Shown: in pieces, positions 43,140 through 54,030 of the stretch
Position numbering within the stretch: the first letter of the stretch is position 1
How the letters are laid out: every line of letters starts with the position of its first letter
NCBI GenBank assembly: GCA_963082975.1
Contig: OY720344.1
Span: forward strand, 17,719,580-17,783,579
DNA: 64,000 nucleotides
Source: Labia minor
Taxonomy: Eukaryota > Arthropoda > Insecta > Dermaptera > Spongiphoridae
Direction of reading: 5' to 3'
Program-made: the position numbers and the translations under genes
Notes under the pieces: model-generated
Told to the model about the DNA's origin: nothing
Databases searched by the model: none
The model's input: only the letters and a program-made list of their open reading frames with translations

Positions 43140-43540
43140 TTAAAAATGAGCCGCTTTAGAGAGGCAAAGAGAAAAAGAAATGATAGCGAATAAAAAAAAA
43201 GGATGAAAGACAGTTTGTAAATAACGAGTTAATAGTTCTGAATATTCTGACTCCAGTTTTAAAATATCACAAAGATGAAAATAATTGTCTTGAAGTCAAT
43301 GATGAGGATCAGACGGCTCTAAATTTCAATGGTTGCTAATTCAAAAAAGAAAAACAAATACGTGGTGTTTTTTAATATGGTAGATTACTTTCCTGAAAAA
43401 ATTATACAATTTACTGAAGAAGAAGCTACGATTTTATCTATGGAGAATACAGAAGATTTATGGAAATGTCCAAAAACTTCTGACATCCTTGATTATAAAT
43501 GGAATAGCGTAGTAGGCATCTCGAACAATTCCCGATAAGT
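43140..43540 (+). other. Unassigned broken coding-like stretch
   Basis: ATGAGCCGCTTTAGAGAGGC opens MSRFREAKRKRNDSE and stops. A shifted frame reads FVNNELIVLNILTPVLKYHK, then DENNCLEVNDEDQTALNFNG and stop. The next frame (43329-43538) gives 69 residues with VVFFNMVDYFPEKIIQFTEE and LWKCPKTSDILDYKW. Charged, mixed composition unlike the chance ORFs suggests a decayed gene or retrocopy, but I do not recognise a family. Confidence 0.3.
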
Positions 43541-43799
43541 ACTATAAATATAAAGAATAATTAAAATAAATTATAAGAAATTATATATAAAATATATTAA
43601 TAAAATCAATCATTCATGCATTTTATTCCATTTATTTATTTTAAACCCATTTTTGGTTGATGGTCAATTACTAGAACAAAAAATACGTTTAGAAAAAATT
43701 TTTAAAAAATATTGAAATATACATTAACTCAGTATTTTCCATTCTGTGGGGCGCCCCCCCCCCTGGGGGCGTGAGACTGTTGTATGGGGGCGCGAATGT

Positions 43800-43890
43800 A
43801 TTAGTATCGAAAATTTTCGATGTTGAGATTTTGATCTTTTTATACGTTTTGAAGGTTCCTGAATCATTTTCATTAACGTTGAGAAAAATG

Positions 43891-43935
<45 letters not shown>

Positions 43936-44372
43936 CCAAGATTACGCAAAAACGGTTTCAGCTAGAATGATGAAATTTGGTACATGGGCATTATTCAAAA
44001 TTCATAGTTTTCTATCAACTTTTGAGAAATGTAGCTCAACCGGAAGAGGGTCATTACCTACAACGTTTTGATTTTTTTTCCTCTAAAGTGACCGTAAAAA
44101 TAAAAATATATGTTTGATAGTTTTTCTCATGATTCAAAATTGTATAAAACTGCTATATAAAGAATTTTAGCTTGATTGAATCACTGAAAGTACCAGAATT
44201 AATTTTTTAACACTGCAAATCTCACGCGCCAACTCGTGACGTGTGCCATCAACAAAGAGCCAAACATGCGTTGGTTTAATGAATATTATTTATTAATTTT
44301 AATTTATAATTTAATTATATGTTATTTAATCCAATTCAATTTTGCGAGATAGTCGAGTGGAGAGAAAAAAAC
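43800..44372 (+). mobile_element. HINE-B copy 4 (5'-truncated)
   Basis: Starts in the GATGTTGAGATTTTGAT part (the ACTATCTCGCC start is gone), runs through a (GT)n microsatellite (43893-43933) and the core, and ends GCGAGATAGTCGAGTGGAGA without the last hairpin bases. ORFs of His-Thr repeats on the minus strand are microsatellite artefacts. Confidence 0.75.
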
Positions 44373-44567
44373 GAAAATTTCAAAAAATTAAAAAAATTAA
44401 AGACTCGAACCCGATACAACGCAACATCGAAAATCCAACGACGCTCAGTGAAAATGAAATTAAAATTAATTAAGTACTAATTAAGCAGAGACGCAACTTC
44501 AAAAAACGAAACGACGCAAATTAAATTGTGTACTGAAAAAATAATTTATACTTAGATAAGTAATAAT

Positions 44568-44766
44568 TTTTAACACTGCAAATCTCACGCGCCAACACGT
44601 GACGTGGTGCCATCAACAAAAAGCCAAACATGCGTTGGTTTAATAAATATTATTTATTAATTTTAATTTATAATTTAATTAATTAAATTTAATTTAAATA
44701 TAATTTATGTTATTTAATCCAATTCAAATTTGCGAGATAGTCGAGTGGAGAAACTCCAGATTTTTT
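44568..44766 (+). mobile_element. HINE-B copy 5 (3' part only)
   Basis: TTTTTAACACTGCAAATCTC ... GCGAGATAGTCGAGTGGAGA + AACTCCAG repeats the last 200 bases of copy 4. Between the two lies a unique spacer (44373-44567) with ACGCAACATCG/CGACGC words. This is a tandem of 3' ends. Confidence 0.75.
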
Positions 44767-45170
44767 TCTAAAATCTATAATAATCTATAATATGTTTTTG
44801 CTTAATTGAAGGTGTGTGGGTGTGTAATGTGTATCTGTTTTATTTTGTAGCCCATTAAATAAATTACTATATTATGTGATTATTTATGAAATTAGATTAA
44901 TACAGAAATTTATGGGGCGAGAGAATTTTTTTTTAAAAAAAAGGGGGCGCCAGTACAGAAAGTTTGGAAACCACTGCATTAACTGAATATTTGTATAAAA
45001 TTAAAAATAGTTATACAATATGTTAGCACTTGTTTTGTTGTTATTCTCACTTTTGTTACAGAGTAATGGTGTTTTTTTATGATAATTTCTCTTAAGGCGT
45101 TCAACTACTGGTACATTTACCCTTATTTAAAACTTTCGGACTGTTTTAGAAATAATCATATTGTATTATA

Positions 45171-45900
45171 TTAGGTTGTCAAGGATGAAATTTGTAGCTA
45201 GTAATATGGCCAACCTTAATAGCTTATAACTTGACATTGGCTGAATATTTTACCGTTATTTTTTTTCTGTCAATTTACACAGCTTGCTTGTTTGAAAGAA
45301 TTATTATAATCCCTAAAAAGTGTAAAACGGTTTTTTTTTAAATCAATTTTGTTTAAAATGGAAAGGTTGGATAAGTGGGTTCCACGCAGGTGTAATCCAT
45401 TATGAGTTCATGAAACCTGGCTCATCGATTACAGCAGACATATACTGCAACCAACTGGACGAAATGAAGCAAAAACTTAAAGAAAAACAGCCCAGATTGG
45501 TCAACAGATCGACACCTATCCTTTTGCATGATAACGCTAGACCACACACTGCACAAATGACTTTGGCAAAGATACAGGAATTGGAGTAGGAACTTCTCCA
45601 TCATCCACCATACTCACCAGACCAAGCCCCCACTGACTACCACTTCTTCCGAAATTTGGACAACTTTTTGATAGGAAAAAAGTTTAATTCCGATAATGCA
45701 GTTAAACTGGCCTTCCAGGAATTCATTGACTCCCGTTCACCAGGGTTTTATACTAACGGCCTGAATAACCTCCCACTTAAATGGCAAAAGTGTGTAGACA
45801 ATATGGGTGCATACTTCGATGATTAGAATAACTCCTTATGTTTGTAAGTTATCAATAAACTTTGTGTTTTTTTCTACAAATTTCATACTTGACGACCTAA
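45171..45900 (+). pseudogene. Mariner family-5, deleted copy
   Basis: Perfectly readable ends TTAGGTTGTCAAGGATGAAA and TTTCATACTTGACGACCTAA are opposed and flanked by TA. The plus frames: MERLDKWVPRR, then after a deletion GVIHYEFMKPGSSITADIYC, NQLDEMKQKLKEKQPRLVNR, STPILLHDNARPHTAQMTLA, a TAG at 45586, then LLHHPPYSPDQAPTDYHFFR and on to MGAYFDD. Two of the D,D34D residues are visible (HDNA and APTDYHF); the first is deleted. It resembles SETMAR-type transposases. Minus frames here are shadows. Confidence 0.85.
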
Positions 45901-46009
45901 TATTTTGTATTTTTGATTTTATTAAAAATTATTTGCCTCCTTTACTTTCTTTCATTCTTTCTTTTTATTTTTATTTTTATTTGAAGAGGATGAAGAGATG
46001 GGTTGAGAG

Positions 46010-46430
46010 TGGATTATTTTTTCTCATTCTCTTCTTTGGATTGGTAACAATTGTTTGTAGAGTAAGTGGGTGGATGGATACAATATAGGAGTGTGAGAGA
46101 GCGAGAGAGAGAGGGAGTAATATATGAAATTGGTCTGATGGGTTATTGATTGTCAACAAGCAGCAATGTTGGGTGGGTTATGGGTGAATGTATATGGGGA
46201 AAGAGAGAGAGAGATGGGTGGTTGGCTTTTCAGAGGAAGGGGTGGAAGGGGGATCGTCGAGCACAGTTGCCTCCCGGCCACCGTTCAATATCTGTGCAAA
46301 AGTGTGTTGCTCGCGTTGGTGGTGATGGTGGCGATCCCGCGGGAACTGCCACGCGTTGATTTAATAACGGCCAAACGGCCAACTTAACTTCAACTTTGCC
46401 CGACCACCACAAAGACTTCTCTCTCTCTTT
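46010..46430. other. GC-rich island
   Basis: A 400-base block with GAGA-rich margins (46090-46115, 46198-46215) and a GC-rich centre (46245-46400: GTTGCCTCCCGGCCACCG, GGCGATCCCGCGGGAACTGC, ACGGCCAAACGGCCAACTT). Three overlapping frames on both strands stay open for 60-73 codons, as expected of GC-rich DNA, and none has protein features. GAGA factor-like words beside a CG-rich core suggest a promoter or enhancer, by inference only. Confidence 0.35.
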
Positions 46431-47148
46431 CTCTTTTTTTTCTCTTGCTCTATCATTTTATTTTTTTTTTTTCATTTTCCACAATAAAAAAAAAATGAAA
46501 TCAAATTAAATATTAAATTATATTTAGATTACCAAATCATAATAATAATCATCATCGTTATTTTACTTTCGGTGAAATCATTTTTTAGAATAAAATCGAT
46601 TCAATTAATATATATATATATATTTGATGTTGATTTTTTTACTTTTTTTTTTTTTTTATTCAATTGATGAAAACCATTAAAATTCTCTCATTTTACAAAT
46701 ACACAAAATGTTGAATGTAAATAATTTTCTCCAGTAATGATATTTTAACCAAATAAATTAACTGCTTTATTAAATAATTCAAATACCAAAATTATGGTTG
46801 AAAATTGGTATTTTGGTATGATATGATTCAATTCTGGAAAATAATCTAATGTAGTTGATTTGAGATTATAAATATCATAATAATCATGTACATAGAGAAC
46901 ATATACATATACATATATATATATATATATATATTTAGGTATGTAACAAATTATTTCATTAATAAATGAGATTTATTTTTTTTTTATTGTATGATTATTA
47001 CTTATATAAATTGAAATTGAATATTTTTATCAGGTTAGGATTTCTAAAAAAAAATATTTTACTTTTAAATGAATCAAATATAATATTTATTTTTAGAATT
47101 GCAATTATAATACAATATATAAAAAAATTTACATTAAATTTCGTTCTT
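46431..47148. other. AT-rich, simple repeats
   Basis: CT run 46416-46440, poly-T and TA tracts (46609-46623, 46905-46934). No gene. Confidence 0.55.
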
Positions 47149-47640
47149 TTTACTATCTCGCCAGAGAAAGTATTGCGATCACAAAAATTTTCCATGTTGA
47201 GATTTTGATGTTTTGAAGGTTCCTGAATCATTTTCACTAAGGTTGAGAAAAATGTCTGTCTCTCTCTCTCTCTCTCTGTATGTGTGTGTGTATGTGTGTG
47301 TATGTATGTAAACAAGATTATGCATAAACGGTTTGAGCTAGAATCATGAAATTTGGTACATGGGCATTATTCAAAATTCGTAGTTTTCTATTAACTTTTG
47401 AGAATTGTAGCTCAACCGGAAGAGGGTCATTACCTACAACGTTTTAATTTGTTTTCCTCAAAACTGACCGTAAAAATAAAGATATATGTTTGATAGTTTT
47501 TCTCATGATTCAAAATTGTATAAAACTGCTATATATAGAATTTCAGCTTGATTGAATCGCTGAAAGTACCAGAATTAATTTTTTAACACTTCAAATCTCA
47601 CGCACCAACACGTGACGTGGTGCCATCAACAAACAGCCAA
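47149..47640 (+). mobile_element. HINE-B copy 6 (3' truncated)
   Basis: TTTTTACTATCTCGCCAGAG start, CT/TG microsatellite 47257-47306, core GGTTTGAGCTAGAATCATGA, and break after GACGTGGTGCCATCAACAAA. The hairpin end is lost. Confidence 0.75.
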
Positions 47641-47785
47641 AAAAATAAAAAATGAATACGTGTGAGGTAATAACCCTCTTCCTAATGAGCTACATTTCTC
47701 CAAAGTTCATATAAAACTACGAATTTTGAATAATGCCCGTGTACCAAATTTCATTATTCTAGCTCAAACCGTTTTACTTTGGAAC
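47641..47785 (-). repeat. Inverted HINE-B scrap
   Basis: GTGAGGTAATAACCCTCTTC and ATTATTCTAGCTCAAACCGT belong to the HINE-B interior but in the opposite orientation to copy 6, which it abuts. The two pieces form a head-to-head pair. Confidence 0.65.
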
Positions 47786-48842
47786 ATTAAGAAAATACGA
47801 GTTATTTTAGTTGACTTAATGAAAATATAATGCAGTAGACTTTTTGAAGTAGAACTTGACTAAAATCAACAGGTTCGCGTGGTTAGTGAAGAGAAATGGG
47901 GGGTTTTCATCTCGCCAGAAAAGAGTAAAATGATGTGAGAATTGAGTAAAGTTGTCTGACTGATTGTTGTAGTTAAGTCACGTTAAGTTTCTAAACGTCT
48001 CTCTAATGATTACTAACTTAAGACTGAACATGGATTTAAGTGTTTTCTCTGAAATTTTATTCAAAATATTTTTTAAAATTATAAAAATCAATAATGAAAT
48101 TTAACAATGTAAATTTAATTGATTTAAATCCTAAATAAAAATGCTATATCCTTAAAATTTACGAAAATTTATGAAAATCAAAATTAATTAAAATACTCTT
48201 CTTTTGTAAAATACTAGTAAATCCTAACTTTATCGAAGATTATATTTAAAAAAGAATGTAAACCATTGACTTAAAAAAAATACATATATTTGAAAATTTT
48301 ATTATAATATATACTCTTGTTCATTTAAATACAAAAATGTCATAAAAATAAACGTAATTATTTAGTTAATTAAGTTTATAATAATAGGGTTTTTTTAAAA
48401 AAAGAAAATATGTATTTTTAAATAAGATTACACACAATTAATGATTAATCAAATTTATAAAAATATTAAAGTTGTGAATCAATGTTAAAATTTCTTATCA
48501 ATCGATTTAAAACTATTATAAATGTTTATATATATATTGTATATCCACATTGTCATATAAAGTAAAATTTTGAATAAATTTATTTTAATATATTTTTTTA
48601 TAAATCCATATACCCGTATAATTTGAAAGATTGTTTACGAAATCTTCGATAAGTTCCAGATGATAATTTCAGCATTTTAGAATCACTAATCTCACTAAAA
48701 AATACAAACAAAAAGAGATATAATATATCTTATAGATAATAATACATAATTTAAAATGAAATAATATAAATAATACATAGAGAAAGTTTGCAATCGAAAT
48801 GATGCTTAAAGAAAATAGAAGAAACTAGAAGAGACTATTATT
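47786..48842. other. AT-rich, nothing recognised
   Basis: CATCTCGCCAGAAAAGAG at 47909 is a small echo of the HINE-B start. Otherwise no gene. Confidence 0.5.
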
Positions 48843-49610
48843 ATCCGATTAATTATGAAATACTATTTCATTCAAATGGCTGCCTCGGCTGGCCTTGCGG
48901 TCCAATTTTTGAGTACATTTGTGATGGTATACGGCTCTATTTTAGCTATGGCTGCACGAATGTTGTCCTTCAAAGCTTGAATTTTCTCTGGTTTGTCTGC
49001 ATAACATTTGTCTTTGACGGCTCCCCACAAATAATAGTCTAACGGTGTCAAATCGCAGCTCCGAGGCGGCCAAACGACATCAGAATTTCTGCTGATAATT
49101 CAGTCTCCGAAGACAGTGCGCAAAAGATCGATTGTAAGTTTAGCTGTGTGACAAGGAACCAAATGTTGTCCAAGTCTTCCTCTTCAAGTTTCGGGAACAA
49201 CCAATCAGGTCGCCATTAACCGTAACGGCGGCTCCTGCCTCATTTTCAAAGAAAAATGGCCCAATGATGCCGCCAGACCAAAATCCGCACCAAACCGTCA
49301 CTCTCTAAGGATGCATTGTCTTCTTCATGATAACGTGTCGGTTTTTCGTCCCCCAGATGCGGCAATTTTGTTTGTTGACATATCCGCCAATAAGGAAATG
49401 CGCCTCATCCGAAAAGATGATTTTTTGCCAAAATCGGCGTCTCCTTCAATGGCGTACAGCAAGGCCAACCGAGGCAGCCATTTGAATGAAATAGTATTTC
49501 ATACATAATCGGAAGGTCTATACTTCACTATGAAAAAATAAATTTGAAAATTCATCCAACCGTTTTTGTTTTATTACATTTTAAAAAAAATGTTACATGG
49601 CGGTCCCTGT
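48843..49610 (-). pseudogene. Mariner family-6 fold-back relic
   Basis: From about 49455 leftward the minus strand reads IIFSDEAHFLIGGYVNKQNC, RIWGTKNRHVI, VTVWCGFWSGGIIGPFFFEN, EAGAAVTVNG, then PPRSCDLTPLDYYLWGAVKD and KIQALKDNIRAAIAKIEPYT, a nearly complete mariner catalytic region with frameshifts (first Asp in FSDEAHF, last in LTPLDYYLWG). Beyond 49459 the text turns over: 49459-49513 repeats 48843-48897 in inverse, both coding the C-terminal GSHLNEIVFHT-type end. ATGGCGGTCCCTGTATA at 49597 is the likely terminal repeat. Confidence 0.8.
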
Positions 49611-49619
49611 ATATACAAG

Positions 49620-49816
49620 TGCAGAAAATCAATTTTTTAAAAATTAAAAATTTAATTTAAAGTAGTAGCAATAGTTAAGTATTCCTTGCTATCTTTGAGA
49701 ATAACCTATGAACCTCAAATAAATCCATAAGTTTCTCTATTTATAATTATGACTTCCATTCTAAGAACAAAAATTTTGAAAAATTAGACCTATCGTCCCG
49801 CTGCCATTATCTTATA
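49620..49816 (+). repeat. Fragment of the GGTAATGGCACC-type MITE (partner 595-791)
   Basis: AAAATTAAAAATTTAATTTA, GCAATAGTTAAGTAT, TTTGAGAATAACCTATGAAC and the end CTGCCATTATCTTATATATG repeat 595-796 with point changes. The terminal repeat is mutated. Confidence 0.75.
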
Positions 49817-50079
49817 TATGTATATATGTAAATTATGAACTGGGTAGTGAAGTTGGTGCATGTTGATAAATATTAAAGTTCACTCGAATTCATTATTTAT
49901 TAATTTATTTATATTAGAATATATAAGTGTTGTAAAAATAAAATATATGGTAAATGACATTTATTCAACACTAATATTTTTTAAGTAAATAATTTATCTT
50001 TTAATTAAATATTTTGTAATTTATTCAATATTAATAATAAACTAATATTTCTAGCAATCGATTACTGTCTACTTTATTT

Positions 50080-50212
50080 TATAAAATGGCTATTCTTTGA
50101 GGTACACTTATTGACCTTAAAAATACGTATAAAGTTTACATCTACGGAGAATTTATGAAAGCCAATTTTTGGAGCCGGCCCATCGAAAGCAACCTTCCCC
50201 TATATATATGAG
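50080..50212 (+). repeat. Dispersed repeat (partner 53879-54030)
   Basis: GGTACACTTATTGACCTTAA, a middle block, and GAGCCGGCCCATCGAAAGCA + ACCTT..CCTATATA match GTGTACGCTTATTGACCATA ... GGAGCTGACCCATCGATAGC in order. No termini or family recognised. Confidence 0.65.
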
Positions 50213-50672
50213 AAATATTGATTTTAAAATTAAATAAAAATTATATTAACATATTTAAAAAAATAGATAAATAATTGAAAATATATAACAAATAACTTGT
50301 CCTAATATAAAAAACAATATGTACAAGGAATGAAATTAATTAAATGATTTTAATGAAATGGTTTTTATAAAAATATTGAGAGATTTTTTATACTAGATGA
50401 GAGAGAGAGAGACGTTAAACAGTATCATATTCCTAGTAATCATGGTACTCATAATATTATAGTAATATTAGATATATTATTTAAAAGATGTATATCATGT
50501 AGAATTTTTTGAAAAAATACATATATTGTTTGATTATTTTGACCCAAAGTTACAAAAGAAATTTTATATATTATAATTTTATAATTTTAATTATATTAAA
50601 AAAATTAATTAATATAAAAATAAAAATTATTGAAAGCACATTATAATTGTGTTATCTTATCAAATACTTAAA
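50213..50672. other. AT-rich, nothing recognised
   Basis: A short GA run (50399-50413). No gene. Confidence 0.5.
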
Positions 50673-52412
50673 GGAGGACTGTTCAAAAGAAAAGGTAAAT
50701 TTTGAATTTTCTCGGACTTTGTAAATTCAATTATCGAATTTTTTTGTTATGTTGGTACACATATGTTTCTTATATGTTGATAATATCAGCCATTTTGGAT
50801 TAGTAGTTTTTTCACAACTGAAAAAGTTAGTCACGTTTTTGTGTGATCTTCGATTTTTACCGACCGACGATAGTAAGGGAGGTATTTTTTTCACACCAAA
50901 TTTCACATGTGGAGATTTTTACATATCTCCACGAATCATGCATTTTCTTAACAGAAAAAAGTATTTTTAGCACGATGTCTGTTCGTCTGTCCGTCCGTTG
51001 TGTGTCCGTATAGACGTGTACAGATTGAATGGCTCGACAGATTTTGATAAAATTTGGTATATGTATTTACTTAATGCATAAGTAGCTTGAATTCATTAAT
51101 TTTCGATATATTTATATCCCGGAACCGTATGTGGTAGTTTCCAAAGTATTAATTTTATATTCATTGTCGGAAATTATTCTCTTACGGACATCATGTCTGT
51201 CCGTCCGTCCGTATAGATATGTACAGCCTGAACGGCTCAACGGATTTTGATGAGATTTGGTATATTTACTTAATGCATCAGTGGGATGAATGGATCAACT
51301 TTTGGTGCAAATCCGGAAACCGGAAGTGGTAGTATTAGCGATCGACGATAGGAAGGGAAGGGTTTTTTTCACACAAAATTTCACATGAGGAGATTTTTTT
51401 ATATATCACCACGAATCATCATGCACTTTGTATTGGTTTTATCCTCGGGAAAATCATATTTATTAGTTTTTTCTTGATTTAAAATTATATGACGTCATTC
51501 AGCCATTCATGACGTCACAGCCTGGTCTTGCATATATATTATAAATAAAATAAAATTAAAAATGTTTATATTTATTATTTATGTATGCCTATCTGTTTTT
51601 TATTACATTAATAGATATATTAAAATTATTTGAAATTGTTTCTGTAGCTGGAAATTAATTTATTTCAAACCGTCGGTCGGTTCGTACCTGGCCACAGGTC
51701 AACTTATTTACTTAAAAAATGATGGATCAAAGAATCTGTATTAAATTTTGTGATAAAAATGAAATAAAGTGCTCCCCAAAACACTTAAAATGATGACTGT
51801 GACATTCGGTAAGTCTACTTTGTCTCAAAAAAATGTTTATATACTTTACTTTACAAAAGAGAAGATGTTGATGACGATGAGCATTTGCTCACTGCTTTCT
51901 TCGATTACAATGCCGTGTGGTGCATCATGAATTCTTGACAACAGGTCGAAGTGTTAATAAGGAATACTACAAAGAAGTTATGTAACGTTTGCGTGAAGTA
52001 ATACGGCTCAAACGATCAGAATTTCGGAAAAACAAATTATGGATTCTGCACCAGGTCACATCTTTGCTTGTTCGTGATTTTTTGGCCAAAAACAACACCG
52101 TAATCAACACCTCAACCACCGTATTCACCAGATTTTGCTCCCTGTGATTTTTTCCTATTGCCAAAACTGAAGAGACCAATGAAAGGAAAGCGTTTTGCCA
52201 CAATTGATAAGATAAAGTCGCAATCGAAGAACGAGCTGATGGCCATACCGAAAAGCTCATTTCAGAAGTGCTTCGACGATTGGAAGAAGCGCTAGCATAA
52301 GTCCATTATATCTGAGGGGAATTACTTTAAAGAGGACAAAATGGATATTGATGAATAAATAAATACTTTTCGAAATAATTCAAAATTCACCTTTTCTTTT
52401 GAACAATCCTCG
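50673..52412 (+). pseudogene. Mariner family-1 relic split by HINE-A
   Basis: GGAGGACTGTTCAAAAGAAA start (first base changed) and ACCTTTTCTTTTGAACAATCCTCG-type end. The left 180 bases, up to TTCGATTTTT, continue at 51710 after the HINE-A. The transposase pieces read MTVTFGKSTLSQKNVYKWY-like text near 51795, KREDVDDDEHLLTAFFDYN, then, after frameshifts, LLVRDFLAKNNTV.. and FSPDFAPCDFFLLPKLKR-like text around 52060-52180. With the insert removed it is the most complete family-1 copy in the window, yet several stops and frameshifts kill it. Opposite-strand frames are shadows. Confidence 0.85.
50859..51706 (+). mobile_element. HINE-A copy 6, mosaic of A2 and A1
   Basis: Begins ACCGACCGACGATAGTAAGG after TTTTT. 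The first 320 bases, including the A2-only TTTCCAAAGTATTAATTTTA and TTCATTGTCGGAAATTATTC, are A2. At 51180 (CTTACGGACATCATGTCTGTCC) it restarts at the GTCY block as A1 and ends CCGTCGGTCGGTTCGTACC + CTGGCCACAGG. The element therefore carries two cores and two GTCY runs. Confidence 0.8.
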
Positions 52413-52545
52413 AATATGCAGAATATACATAGATTATTAGTATATTTTTCTTCTAAAAATTTTGATATCATCTTAAGAAATTATATAAACATTATTAACA
52501 ACTATGAAATTACTATAAAAAAACCTAGAGGTTGTGAATAGGCCT

Positions 52546-52860
52546 TTATAAAATAAATTTAATTAATATTATAAATGAGAAAATATTTAGGGGTAGGTTG
52601 CTATCGTTGGCCAACTTAAAGGGAATTTGTAATAAAATCCTTGAATAATTGTATGTATGTAATTTATATATATTAGTTAATGAAATAGATACGTTATTTA
52701 GCAAGGCTACAGTCCTAATATGAGATGCTCTCCCCAGTCTCTGTGTGATCTGACTTCCATGCGAATTCCCTATCAGAGCCCCGGCCAACCCAAATGACTC
52801 CATGGGCCTCTTTGATTAGGAATGCTACAGGAGCCGCATTTTAGGAAAACGCCCAACAAT
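52546..52860 (-). other. Unassigned GC-richer block with 85-codon frame
   Basis: 52700-52860 is GC-richer. The minus frame opens MESFGLAGALIGNSHGSQIT + QRLGRASHIRTVALLNN and then becomes an AT-driven hydrophobic tail, so only the first ~45 codons look protein-like. No family recognised; no repeat partner in the window. Confidence 0.25.
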
Positions 52861-53149
52861 GTAATACTTTCTTGATGCTTAATGTTCAATGTTTTTATTT
52901 ATTATTTTTCGGCTACTTTTTTTAAATAAAAATAATAATATAACAATTTAAAATAGAAAAATATATTCTCTATTAATTACTTTTATTTCTAACTTTTTTC
53001 TTCCTTTTTATGGAATCAAATATGTAGTTTAAAAATTGTAGGACGTAGTTTAAATAAAAAAATTAATTAATTATAATTATTTCAATTATTTTCTCTGTTT
53101 TTGAATATACAGACGAGAAATGAAAGTTACAAAAGAAATATAAAGTTAA

Positions 53150-53205
53150 CTGGCGGGCCGCACAATTTATCACGGTGGGCCGCGGGTTGGCCAGTCCTTA
53201 TGATT
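53150..53205 (-). mobile_element. hAT-type right end
   Basis: GGCGGGCCGCACAATTTATC and GGTGGGCCGCGGGTTGGCCA + GTCC, read in reverse, give a hAT-style end (GGACTGGCCAACCCGCGGCC). No partner end was found between 52413 and 53150. Confidence 0.45.
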
Positions 53206-53878
53206 TCTAGAAATAAACTCTAGAAAGGAAACAACAAATCACCTCTTTTCACAATCCCTGACGCGAACAATAAGCAAAATATTAACTGTTCTCAAGAAGT
53301 AAACAAATGTTTTTCTACTCCCTTTTCAAAACAATCTATAAAATTTCAGGTAACTTTTTTCACAATCAAATTTTTTTGAAATTGTTCATTAGGTTATGAA
53401 GTTTCCACTCTTTTTTTCCAAGTTTTACTTAATTTTCATTTTTTAAATTTTTATAAAAATTTTTTTATTTTAAATTCTAAAAAAATTATAAATTGTAAAA
53501 TTCCAAATTTGTAACAAACTTCATAATATTAGACATTTCATACATATATACATACATAGGAAATTATATATATTGATGATTGTGTTTCTTTTTAATTTGT
53601 TTATTATGAATCTCGGTAGTTTTGAAAAAGCACGCAGAGTGGCACATTTTAGGCAACTGGCACTGCATCACTCAGCCATCCTCAGTTTATGGCATATTGT
53701 GAATATGACAAAATATCGACAATTAATCGATTTTTAAAATATTGCCTGCATAAATTCCAATTACTATTAAATTCTTGTTTCATTCCTTAACACTAGTAAA
53801 TTACAAGCAACATAATAAAATTTTTCTTTCAATCACAGAGCTCGATCTGTCTACTTGAAATAACACTCAAAACTAAAA
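53206..53878. other. No recognised feature
   Basis: AT-rich with one moderate block (GCACGCAGAGTGGCACATTT, 53630-53650). No gene. Confidence 0.5.
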
Positions 53879-54030
53879 TAGATATTCTTTGGGAACACGG
53901 TGTACGCTTATTGACCATAAAATACACGTAACACGTATACACGTATCTACTGACAATTTAAGAAAGCTTTAAGCCTAATATAATAAACATTTTAGGAGCT
54001 GACCCATCGATAGCAACTTTGTCCTATATA
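53879..54030 (+). repeat. Dispersed repeat (partner 50080-50212)
   Basis: See partner. GCTGACCCATCGATAGCAAC is the most conserved part. Confidence 0.65.

Larger units (their letters stand above)
43730..44976. mobile_element. hAT-type element carrying HINE-B insertions
   Basis: Left end CAGTATTTTCCATTCTGTGG and right end AGAAAGTTTGGAAACCACTG are hAT-style inverted repeats, with GGGGCGCC words inside each. A perfect 8 bp duplication CATTAACT lies at 43722-43729 and 44977-44984. Two HINE-B pieces (43800-44372 and 44568-44766) fill most of the interior. No hAT transposase is present. Confidence 0.85.

Noticed and set aside
43689..43949. Minus-strand frames rich in His-Thr repeats
   Set aside because: They translate the (GT)n microsatellite inside HINE-B.
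46150..46412. Three overlapping frames on both strands in the GC-rich island
   Set aside because: Open simply because GC-rich DNA has few stops; no domain, and all three frames are equally plausible.
49311..49508. 65-codon plus-strand frame as a gene
   Set aside because: Most of it is antisense to the mariner transposase; only its last residues are transposase sense text, from the fold-back.
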